A stretch of 64,000 bases of DNA from Euptelea pleiosperma. Taxonomy: Eukaryota; Streptophyta; Magnoliopsida; Ranunculales; Eupteleaceae. Position numbers and translations under genes: made by a program. The notes below the pieces were generated by a model. It worked only from the letters and a program-made list of their open reading frames with translations, was not told the DNA's origin and ran no database searches. The stretch is from positions 124,001-188,000 of the forward strand of contig JASUTR010000247.1 in the NCBI GenBank assembly GCA_035048495.1. Direction: 5' to 3'. Positions within the stretch are counted from its first letter, which is position 1; every line of letters starts with the position of its first letter. Shown piece by piece: positions 39,591 through 49,006 of this stretch.

Positions 39591-40470
39591 GAGTTAACAT
39601 GTTTCGACTGTCCCGAATCTTGTTTCAACACTTCAAATGTGTTGAAACAATAGTAATGGAAGAGTTTGAGTCCAATTATGAGGTCCGGTCGCAAAAAAGT
39701 CACAAGTTATAGGCTTCAGAATGTAAATCACAAACTGAGTCCAATTAATGACATTGACGCACGGATGGAGCCAACTTGTTTCGACTGACCCTAATCTTGT
39801 TCCAACACTTCAAATGTGTTGAACCAATAGTAATGGAAGAGTTTGAGTCCAATTACGAGGTCCGATTGCGAAAAAGTCACAACTTCTAGGCTTCTGAATG
39901 TAACACACAAACTGAGTCCAATTTGAGACGTTGACGCACGGATGGAGCTAACATGTTTCGACTGTCCCGAATCTTGTTTCAACACTTCAAATATGTTAAA
40001 CCAATAGTAATGGAAGAGTTTGTGTCCAATTACGAGGTCCGATTGCGAAAAAGTTACAAGTTATAGGCTTCGGAATGTAACACACAAACTGAGTCCAATT
40101 AAAGAAATTGACGCCTGGATGGAGCTAACTTGTTTCGACGGCCCCGAATCTTGTTCCAACACTTCAAATGTGTTGAAACAATAGTAATGGAAGAGTTTGA
40201 GTCCAATTACGAGGTCCGGTTGCGAAAAAGTCACAAGTTATAGGCTTCTGAATGTAACACACAAACTGAGTCCAATTTGAGACGTTGACGCACGGATGGA
40301 GCTAACTTGTTTCGACTGTCCCGAATCTTGTTCCAACACTTTAAATGTGTTGAAACAATAGTAATGGAAGAGTTTGTGTCCAATTACGAGGTCCGATTAC
40401 GAAAAAGTTACAAGTTATAGGCTTCTGATTGTAACACACAAACTTAGTCCAATTAAACACATTGACGCAC
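39591..40470. repeat. Uninterrupted paralog of the LTR-element flanks
   Basis: The monomer order and private variants here (GTAAATCACAAAC, CACAACTTCTAGGC, ATATGTTAAACCAATAG, GACGCCTGG, CTTCTGATTGTAACAC) are the same as those flanking the LTR retrotransposon, left at 45372-46047 and right at 57552-57770. The segment therefore shows the pre-insertion arrangement. The insertion point corresponds to 40251-40255, AATGT here and AATAT in the occupied copy. A third partial copy runs from about 63570 to the window end. Confidence 0.85.
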
Positions 40471-43235
40471 GGATGGAGCTAACTTGTTTCGACTGCCCCG
40501 AATCTTGTTCCAACACTTAAAATGTGTTGAAACAATAGTAATGGAAGAATTCGAGTTTAATTACGAGGTCCGGTTGCGAAAAAGTCATAAATTATAGGCT
40601 TCAGAATGTAGCACACAAACTGAGTCCAATTTGAGACGTTGACGCACGGATGGAGCTAACTTGTTTCGACTGTCCCAAATATTGTTCCAACACTTCAAAT
40701 CTGTTGAAACAATAGTAATTGAAGAGTTTGAGTCTAATTATAAGGTACGGTTGCGAAAAAGTCACAAGTTATATACTTCGGAATGTAACACAAACCGTGT
40801 CCAATTTGAGACGTTGACGAACGGATGGACCTAACTTGTTTCGACTGTCCGAATCTTGTTCCAACACTTCAAATCTGTTGAAAGAATAGTAATTGAGGAG
40901 TTTGAGTCCAATTACGTGGTCCGATTGCGAAAAAGTCGATAATTATAGGCTTACGAATGAAAAAGAAAAACTGATTCCAGTTAGAAACATTGACGAACGA
41001 ATAGAGAAAACTTGTTCCGCCTGTCCCGAATCTTCTTCTAATACTTCAAATGTGTTGAAAAAATAAAAATGGAAGAGTTTGAGTCCAATTACGAGGTCCG
41101 GTTGCGAAAAAGTCACAAGTTATAGGCTTCGGAATGTAACACACAAACTGAGTCCAATTTGAGACGTTGACGCACGGATGGAGCTAACTTATTTCGACTG
41201 TCCCGAATCTTGTTCCAACACTTCAAATGTTTTGATCCAATAATAATGGAAGAGTTTGTGTCCAATTACGAGGTCCGATTGCAAAAAAGTTACAAGTTAT
41301 AGGCTTCTGAATGTAACACACAAACTGAGTCCAATTAATGACATTGACGCACGGATGGAGCCAACTTGTTTCGACTGCTCCTAATCTTGTTCCAACACTT
41401 CAAATGTGTTGAAACAATAGTAATGGAAGAGTATGAGTCCAATTATGAGGTCCGGTTGCGAAAAAGTCACAACTTATAGGCTTCTGAATGTAACACACAA
41501 ACTGAGTCCAATTTGAGACGTTGACGCACGGATGGAGCTAACTTGTTTCGACTGTCCCGAATCTTGTTCCAACACTTCAAATGTTTTGAAACAATAGTAA
41601 TGGAAGAGTTTGAGTAAAATTATGAGGTCCGGTTGCGACAAAGTCACAATTTATAGGCTTCGAAATATAACACACAAACTGAGTCCATTTTGAGACGTTG
41701 ACGCACGGATGGACCTAACTTGTTTCGACTGTCACGAATCTTATTCCGACACTTCAAATATGTTGAAACAATAGTAATGTAAGAGTTTGAGTCCAATTAC
41801 GAGGTCCGGTTACGAAAAAGTCACAAGTTATAGGCTTCGAAATGTAACACACAAACTGAGTCCAATTTGAGACGTTGACGCACGGATGGAGCTAACTTGT
41901 TTCGACTGTCCCGAATCTTGTTCCAAAACCTCAAATATGTTGAAACAATAGTAATGGAAGAGTTTGAGTCGAATTACGAGGTCCGGTTGCAAAAAAGTCA
42001 CATGTTATAGGCTTCGGAATGTAACACACAAACTGAGTCCAATTGAAGACATTGACGCACGGATGGAGCTAACTTTTTTCGACTGTCCCGAATCTTGTTC
42101 CAACACTTCAAATGTGTTGAAACAATAGTAATGGAAGAATTCGAGTCTAATTACGAGGTCCGGTTGCGAAAAAGTCACAAGTTATAGGCTTCGGAATGTA
42201 ACACACAAACTGAGTCCAATTTGAGACGTTGACGCACGGATGGAGTTAACATGTTTCGACTGTCCCGAATCTTGTTTCAACACTTCAAATGTGTTGAAAC
42301 AATAGTAATGGAAGAGTTTGAGTCCAATTACGAGGTCCGGTTGCGAAAAAGTCACAAGTTATAGGCTTCGGAATGTAACACACAAACTGAGTCCAATTTG
42401 AGACGTTGACGCACGGATGGAGTTAACATGTTTCGACTGTCCCGAATCTTGTTTCAACACTTCAAATGGGTTGAAACAATATTAATGGAAGAGTTTGAGT
42501 CCAATTATGAGGTCCGGTTGCAAAAAAGTCACAAGTTATAGGCTTCAGAATGTAAATCACAAACTGAGTCCAATTAATGACATTGACGCACGGATGGAGC
42601 CAACTTGTTTCGACTGACCCTAATCTTGTTCCAACACTTCAAATGTGTTGAAACAATAGTAATGGAAGAGTATGAGTCCAATTATGAGGTCCGGTTGCGA
42701 AAAAGTCACAACTTATAGGCTTCTGAATGTAACACACAAACTGAGTCCAATTTGAGACGTTGACGCACGGATGGAGCTAACTTGTTTCGACTGTCCCGAA
42801 TCTTGTTCCAACACTTCAAATGTTTTGAAACAATAGTAATGGAAGAGTTTGAGTAAAATTATGAGGTCCGGTTGCGACAAAGTCACAATTTATAGGCTTC
42901 GGAATGTAACACACAAACTGAGTCCATTTTGAGACGTTGACGCACGGATGGACCTAACTTGTTTCGACTGTCACGAATCTTGTTCCGACACTTAAAATAT
43001 GTTGAAACAATAGTAATGGAAGAGTTTGAGTCCAATTACGAGGTCCGGTTGCGAAAAAGTCACAAGTTATAGGCTTCGAAATGTAACACACAAACTGAGT
43101 CCAATTTGAGACGTTGACGCACGGATGGAGCTAACTTGTTTCGACTGTCCCGAATCTTGTTCCAACACTTCAAATCTGTTGAAACAATAGTAATGGAGGA
43201 GTTTGAGTCCAATTACGTGGTCCGATTGCGAAAAA

Positions 43236-43943
43236 GTCAGTAATTATAGGCTTATGAATGAAACACACAAACTGAGTCCAATTAGAGACATTGACGAACG
43301 AATAGAGCAAATTTGTTCTGCCAGTTCCGAATCTTGTTCCAATACTTTAAATGTGTTGAAACAATAATAATGGAAGAGTTTGAGTCCAATTACGAGATCC
43401 GGTTGCGAAAAAGGCAGAAGTTATAGGTTTCGGAATGTAACACACAAACTGGGTCCAATTTGAGACGTTGACGTACGGATGAAGCTAATTTATTTCGACT
43501 ATCCCGAATCTTGTTCCAACACTTCAAATGTTTTGAAACAATAGTAATGGAAGAGTTTGAGTAAAATTATGAGGTCCGGTTGCGACAAAGTCACAATTTA
43601 TAGGCTTCGGAATGTAACACACAAACTGAGTCCATTTTGAGACATTGACGCACGGATGGACCTAACTTGTTTCGACTGTCACGAATCTTGTTCCAACACT
43701 TCAAATGTGTTGAAACAATAGTAATGGAAGAGTTTGAGTCCAATTACGAGGTCCGGTTGCGAAAAAGTCACAACTTCTAGGCTTCTGAATGTAACACACA
43801 AACTGAGTCCAATTTGAGACGTTGACGCACGGATGGAGCTAACATGTTTCGACTGTCCCGAATCTTGTTTCAACACTTCAAATATGTTGAACCAATAGTA
43901 ATGGAAGAGTTTGTGTCCAATTACGAGGTCCGATTGCGAAAAA
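43236..43943. repeat. 708-bp (four-monomer) tandem unit, copy 1
   Basis: The marker GTCAGTAATTATAGGCTTATG starts at 43236 and again at 43944. The four monomers between are repeated with only a few differences (for example GACGTACGG in copy 1 against GACGCACGG in copy 2). Confidence 0.9.
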
Positions 43944-44651
43944 GTCAGTAATTATAGGCTTATGAATGAAACACACAAACTGAGTCCAATTAGAGACATT
44001 GACGAACGAATAGAGCAAATTTGTTCTGCCAGTTCCGAATCTTGTTCCAATACTTTAAATGTGTTGAAACAATAATAATGGAAGAGTTTGAGTCCAATTA
44101 CGAGGTCCGGTTGCGAAAAAGACAGAAGTTATAGGTTTCGGAATGTAACACACAAACTGGGTCCAATTTGAGACGTTGACGCACGGATGAAGCTAATTTA
44201 TTTCGACTATCCCGAATCTTGTTCCAACACTTCAAATGTTTTGAAACAATAGTAATGGAAGAGTTTGAGTAAAATTATAAGGTCCGGTTGCGACAAAGTC
44301 ACAATTTATAGGCTTCGGAATGTAACACACAAACTGAGTCCATTTTGAGACGTTGACGCACGGATGGACCTAACTTGTTTCGACTGTCACGAATCTTGTT
44401 CCAACACTTCAAATGTGTTGAAACAATAGTAATGGAAGAGTTTGAGTCCAATTACGAGGTCCGGTTGCGAAAAAGTCACAACTTCTAGGCTTCTGAATGT
44501 AACACACAAACTGAGTCCAATTTGAGACGTTGACGCACGGATGGAGCTAACATGTTTCGACTGTCCCGAATCTTGTTTCAACACTTCAAATATGTTGAAC
44601 CAATAGTAATGGAAGAGTTTGTGTCCAATTACGAGGTCCGATTGCGAAAAA
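43944..44651. repeat. 708-bp (four-monomer) tandem unit, copy 2
   Basis: Direct successor of the unit at 43236. It ends where the sequence switches to GTTACAAGTTATAGG at 44652. Confidence 0.9.
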
Positions 44652-45239
44652 GTTACAAGTTATAGGCTTCCGAATGTAACACACAAACTTAGTCCAATTA
44701 ATGACATTGACGCACGGATGGAGCCAACTTGTTTCGACTGCTCCTAATCTTGTTCCAACACTTCAAATGTGTTGAAACAATAGTAATGGAAGAGTTAGAG
44801 TCCAATTACGAGGTCCGGTTGCGAAAAAGTCACAAGTTATAGGCTTCTGAATGTAACACACAAACTGAGTCCAATTTGAGACGTTGACGCACGGATGGAG
44901 CTAACTTGTTTCGACTGACCCTAATCTTGTTCCAACACTTCAAATGTGTTGAACCAATAGTAATGGAAGAGTTTGAGTCCAATTACGAGGTCCGATTGCG
45001 AAAAAGTCACAAGTTATAGGCTTCTGAATGTAACACACAAACTGAGTCCAATTAATGACATTGACGCACGGATGGAGCCAACTTGTTTCGACTGCTCCTA
45101 ATCTTGTTCCAACACTTCAAATGTGTTGAAACAATAGTAATGGAAGAGTATGAGTCCAATTACGAGGGCCGATTGCGAAAAAGTCACAACTTATTGGCTT
45201 CTGAATGTAACACACAAACTGAGTTCAATTTGAGACGTT

Positions 45240-45370
45240 GACGCACGGATGGAGCTAACTTGTTTCGACTGTCCCGAATCTTGTTCCAACACTTCAAATG
45301 TGTTGAAACAATAGTAATGGAAGAGTTTGAGTCCAATTACGAGGTCCGGTTGCGAAAAAGTCACAAGTTC
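45240..45370. repeat. Shortened 131-bp satellite monomer
   Basis: GACGCACGG occurs at 45240 and 45371, 131 bp apart instead of 177. Comparison with about 39528-39590 shows that the stretch from ATAGGC through the linker is gone, leaving CACAAGTTC joined to GACGCACGG. This is a 46-bp internal deletion. Confidence 0.88.
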
Positions 45371-46042
45371 GACGCACGGATGGAGTTAACATGTTTCGAC
45401 TGTCCCGAATCTTGTTTCAACACTTCAAATGTGTTGAAACAATAGTAATGGAAGAGTTTGAGTCCAATTATGAGGTCCGGTTGCAAAAAAGTCACAAGTT
45501 ATAGGCTTCATAATGTAAATCACAAACTGAGTCCAATTAATGACATTGACGCACGGATGGAGCCAACTTGTTTCGACTGACCCTAATCTTGTTCCAACAC
45601 TTCAAATGTGTTGAACCAATAGTAATGGAAGAGATTGAGTCCAATTACGAGGTCCGATTGCGAAAAAGTCACAACTTCTAGGCTTCTGAATGTAACACAC
45701 AAACTGAGTCCAATTTGAGACGTTGACGCACGGATGGAGCTAACATGTTTCGACTGTCCCGAATCTTGTTTCAACACTTCAAATATGTTAAACCAATAGT
45801 AATGGAAGAGTTTGTGTCCAATTACGAGGTCCGATTACGAAAAAGTTACAAGTTATAGGCTTCGGAATGTAACACACAAACTGAGTCCAATTAAAGAAAT
45901 TGACGCCTGGATGGAGCTAACTTGTTTCGACTGCCCCGAATCTTGTTCCAACACTTCAAATGTGTTGAAACAATAGTAATGGAAGAGTTTGAGTCCAATT
46001 ACGAGGTCCGGTTGCGAAAAAGTCACAAGTTATAGGCTTCTG

Positions 46043-46047
46043 AATAT
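46043..46047. repeat. LTR-element target-site duplication, left
   Basis: AATAT before the left LTR equals AATAT after the right LTR (57552-57556). A 5-bp duplication is standard for integrase-mediated insertion. Confidence 0.92.
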
Positions 46048-47087
46048 TGATATTCGCTCAAAAGTGCTTATTTTAAGCAATTATCCTTTTAGCGTTATTG
46101 CATTCTCCTACGTAAAATACTCTATTTACCTACTTTTCTACGTAAGAGTCTCTTCTGTTGCGTAGAACACACTTTTCTGGACGAAATGGTATATTTGCAT
46201 GCATTAAACACATTTTCAGAAATCTAGATATTAAGCCGTTCTGATAAAGTCTCATTACGCGCTTCTTCTGTCGCAGGAAACCCCGATGGGATGATTCTCG
46301 AGACTTGCGGGCCTAGATCGATCATGAAAGCCCATTATCAAAGCTTAAAGAGCCAACAGGCTATGACTAGAAGATATGGGCCAAATACGGGTTGAAAAAG
46401 AGGATCGAAAAGCTGGCCCAAGGAACCACGAGAGCGGGAGAGCTAATAACCAAGAGAAGGACCAAAGCATTTAAAGCCACATCAAATGATGGCCTGCTCT
46501 ACTGGCAAAGCTCAAGTGAAGAACAATGGAAAACCAGGGTTCATGACCCTCTGCCAATACTTTTTCTGATATTTTCTCTCTCATCTCTCCTTATTTTCTC
46601 TCTCTTCATTTCTCGGTCCTCGAATCTATTGACTTAACCCCAGACCTCCTGCTCATTGGCTCTGTCTCATCTCCCTTCGCTTTCTGACCGTTGGATCTTC
46701 CATCGGGCCGTTGAATCTCTATAGATCGCCATGTGATCTATCAATTCTATGCATCCGACCATCCGATCATGCTACTGATCAGTCAATCATCCATCCTATC
46801 AACCACCCGATCTCCAGTGTAAAATATCAGTCCCTAAGGCAGGTTTGATTGTAGAGTAATGCCTCAGATTATTGATCGTGGCTGAGAGCGTAGAGCTCGA
46901 TTTCCGAAGAAAAGAAAATACATCTTTCCTTGATGGGTATTTCAAGGGGAAAAATGCATTTTTCTCCCCTGGCAACCAAACGCACCCTAACCCACATCCA
47001 TCGAGCCCAGTGGCCCACTATCCTTCTCACCTACCTTCTGGCCCATGGCCGATGCACTCTGGGCCCACGATTTTGAGCATTCCCATT

Positions 47088-47157
47088 GGCCAACCACTGG
47101 CCGACTCGTGGCGTCATCTCTCGGCCAACCACTGGCCAACACGTGGCATCAGCTTTT
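47088..47157. repeat. 35-bp imperfect direct repeat in the LTR
   Basis: GGCCAACCACTGGCC followed by CGTGGC occurs at 47088 and again at 47123, a 35-bp tandem pair. The same pair is present in the right LTR from 55655. It may be a duplicated regulatory element of the promoter region, but only the duplication itself is seen. Confidence 0.7.
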
Positions 47158-47271
47158 GGCCTGGTGGTCATGGCCAAATAGCCCACGAGCCCAAGCCCGT
47201 AACCCACATCACTTTTCAAAAATAAAAATTAAAATAAAAAATAAAAAATAAAAAAAAAATGATTTTTTTTT

Positions 47272-47313
47272 TAGAAACCGTGAGTTTCTAAGTGTAGAAA
47301 CCCACGGTTTCTA
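47272..47313. repeat. 19-bp inverted repeat (hairpin) in the left LTR
   Basis: TAGAAACCGTGAGTTTCTA (47272-47290), a 4-base spacer AGTG, then TAGAAACCCACGGTTTCTA (47295-47313). The arms match at 18 of 19 positions. The equivalent in the right LTR is 55839-55880. It is preceded by an A-rich and T-rich stretch (47218-47272). It could form a strong hairpin in the transcript or a cruciform in DNA. Confidence 0.85.
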
Positions 47314-47433
47314 CTTAAGGGGAGGGTTGAAAAACCCTCAAGGGCTCTCTTCCTCTGCCATTTTTTTCCTCTTTCTTCCTCTTCTGCTCAGCTCCTTCAC
47401 CTCCGGCGAGCCACCACCGGACTGGTTCGCCGG

Positions 47434-47559
47434 CTTCTTCTTCTTCTTCTTCTTCTTCTTCTTCTTCTTCTTCTTTCCCTCCTTCTTCTTCTTCTTCTTC
47501 TTCTTCTTCTTCTTCTTCTTCTTCTCCTCTTCCTCTTCCTCTTCCTCTTCTTCTTCTTC
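47434..47559. repeat. 126-nt homopyrimidine tract, mostly (TTC)n
   Basis: No purine on the plus strand for 126 bases, dominated by TTC repeats with a CCCTCC interruption and a CCTCTT end. The right LTR has the same at 56001-56126. A second tract covers 47648-47738. Such (GAA/TTC) mirror-symmetric tracts are triplex-prone. Long polyE, polyK, polyF and polyS frames here are artefacts of this repeat. Confidence 0.95.
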
Positions 47560-47573
47560 GTTTTCTTGTTGCT

Positions 47574-47595
47574 GGAGTTGCAGGTCTGCAACTCC
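47574..47595. repeat. LTR palindrome, copy 1
   Basis: GGAGTTGCAG, GT, CTGCAACTCC: a perfect 10-bp inverted repeat with a 2-base centre. The left flank is CT where the other copies have CC. Right-LTR equivalent 56141-56162. Confidence 0.95.
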
Positions 47596-47647
47596 GGCCG
47601 GCGAACCGAGCGCCACCACCGTCCTCACCACAGCAAGCTGGTGAGGG

Positions 47648-47738
47648 TCCTCCCCCTCTTCTTCTTCCTTCTCTTCCTTCCTCTTCCTCCCTTCCCTTCT
47701 TCCTTCTTCCTTCTTCTTCTTCTTCCTCCCCTTCTTCT
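47648..47738. repeat. 91-nt homopyrimidine tract
   Basis: Unbroken C/T sequence with CTTC and TTCC repeats between the first and second GC-rich palindromes. Its equivalent in the right LTR is 56215-56305. Confidence 0.92.
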
Positions 47739-47768
47739 GCTGCATTTTTTTTTCGTTTCACGATCACA

Positions 47769-47794
47769 CCGGAGTTGCAGGTCTGCAACTCCGG
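47769..47794. repeat. LTR palindrome, copy 2
   Basis: CCGGAGTTGCAG, GT, CTGCAACTCCGG: perfect 12-bp arms. Flanking sequence is unrelated to that of the other copies. Right-LTR equivalent 56336-56361. Confidence 0.95.
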
Positions 47795-47937
47795 CCTCCA
47801 CCACCAACCAGCAACCACGTTGCTGTTCTTCACCTATCCTCCACGCTCTTGACGCCACTAATTAACCCATCTTCACCACGATCTTCCCCGCTTGAGATTT
47901 CACCACACCACCCCGTCATCTTCTTCTTCACATCACG

Positions 47938-47965
47938 GCCGGAGTTGCAGGTTTGCAACTCCGGC
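47938..47965. repeat. LTR palindrome, copy 3
   Basis: GCCGGAGTTGCAG, GT, TTGCAACTCCGGC: 13-bp arms with one G/T position next to the centre, which would be a G-U wobble in RNA and so would keep a hairpin. Right-LTR equivalent 56505-56532. Confidence 0.95.
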
Positions 47966-48260
47966 GTTAATGGCGTGAATATAAAAAAAAAAAAAAAGAA
48001 AGGAAAGAGAGAAGAGAAAAGAAGAGAAAGGAAGAGGGTTCATCCTCCATGACCGTTAGATCATCGCACCATTAACGCCACTGCCTAGAACCTGCTGCCC
48101 ACCGGTGCATCCTTCATCTCCTCCTCTCAATGTCTCTCCATCGCTGCAAGTCGAGGTGAGGACGTTGAGGGCTGCCAGACCGTGTTTCACCATCTCCTTA
48201 TCTCCCTCACTGACCTGAAATCTCCTCTCTCCAGCTGATATCACCTCCACGAGCTCCATT

Positions 48261-48288
48261 GCCGGAGTTGCAGGTCTGCAACTCCGGC
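48261..48288. repeat. LTR palindrome, copy 4
   Basis: GCCGGAGTTGCAG, GT, CTGCAACTCCGGC: perfect 13-bp arms. A further half-site, TGGAGTTGCTG, lies nearby at about 48364. Right-LTR equivalent 56828-56855. Confidence 0.95.
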
Positions 48289-48762
48289 GAAACCAAAATA
48301 AAAAAAAAAAAAAAAAAACAAAAAAAAAAAGAAAAGAAGAAAAGAGAGGAGCCTTACCTCCTCTGGAGTTGCTGCCCCAATCACGCCCCTTCTCCTCGAT
48401 ACAGCATCTCCTCCATAGCGCCAACCACCACGTTGCAAACAGGTGGCAAAATCACTTCATGGGCTCCTCCACCTCGTCCTTGGTAAGCTTTCTTATTTAG
48501 TTTCAATTTCTCTCTCTAGGTTTCTCCCTCTCTTTCTCTTTTTATCTCTCTATTTCTCTCTCTCTCTCTAGACCTCTCTCTAGGATTAGATTTCTCTCTT
48601 CTTCTACCACTTTCTCTCTCTCCTCTTCAACATTTTTCCAACTTTCTCTCTCTAGTTTCTCTCTCTCAAAGCCTCTTTCTCTCTCTACATCCCTCTCTTA
48701 TTAAAATGCTTTCTAGTTTAGTTATTTTGTTAGATTTTTGCTGTAAAAGACGATTTTGATTG

Positions 48763-48783
48763 AATAAAGTTGATTTGAATAAA
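48763..48783 (+). terminator. Candidate polyadenylation signals in the LTR
   Basis: AATAAA occurs at 48763-48768 and 48778-48783, about 200 bp before the LTR end. The same signals in the right LTR (57330-57350) are well placed to end the element's transcript. Support is by motif and position only. Confidence 0.55.
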
Positions 48784-48986
48784 ATTATGTTCCATTCTCT
48801 ACAAAATTCCCGTCATTTTATGTTCATTATCGCGCTAATCTGACTAATCCCGAGTGCGGATCGACATCCGACACTAGCCACTATGCAAAACTGCTCATTT
48901 TACAGGTTAAAATTCTCGGATAATTACAAATATTGTTGAAGTTAGGGTTTCCGTAACCAACGACGCGGAAAAAACCTACTTTCAAA

Positions 48987-49006
48987 TGGCGCCGCTGCCG
49001 CTCGGG
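48987..49006 (+). promoter_or_regulatory. Primer-binding site (PBS)
   Basis: TGGCGCCGCTGCCGCTCGGG starts two bases after the left LTR. The TGG start (complement of tRNA CCA) and the position fit a tRNA primer site. A TGGCGCCG-type site is, from memory, seen in Tat/Athila-like Ty3/gypsy elements. The exact tRNA needs an alignment. Confidence 0.8.

Larger units (their letters stand above)
39195..46047. repeat. 177-bp satellite between LINE and LTR retrotransposon
   Basis: About 39 monomers of the same satellite as the main block, with more varied subfamily order and more private variants. It contains a 708-bp tandem duplication (43236-44651) and one shortened monomer (45240-45370). No gene is visible. 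Confidence 0.97.
46048..48984 (+). repeat. Left (5') LTR, 2937 bp
   Basis: Begins TGATATTC and ends CTACTTTCA. By eye it matches the right LTR base for base except A at 47744 against G at 56311. Contents in order: CTACGTAA-type motifs near the start, a 35-bp direct repeat (from 47088 and 47123), a 19-bp inverted repeat (47272-47313), two long homopyrimidine tracts, four copies of a GC-rich palindrome, A-tracts, a CT-rich stretch (about 48500-48700), and two AATAAA signals near the end. It should hold the promoter (U3), but I cannot place a TATA box or start site with confidence. Frames within it translate only low-complexity sequence and are not genes. Confidence 0.95.

Noticed and set aside
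46392..47225. 81-aa and 117-aa plus-strand frames in the LTR
   Set aside because: Short, lying in the presumed promoter part of the LTR, with no domain. Their perfect repetition at 54959 and 55439 only reflects LTR identity.
47315..48486. Long frames on both strands in the LTRs rich in E, K, R, F or S
   Set aside because: They are translations of (TTC)n and A-tract repeats and of the palindromes, open in several frames at once, with no recognisable domain.
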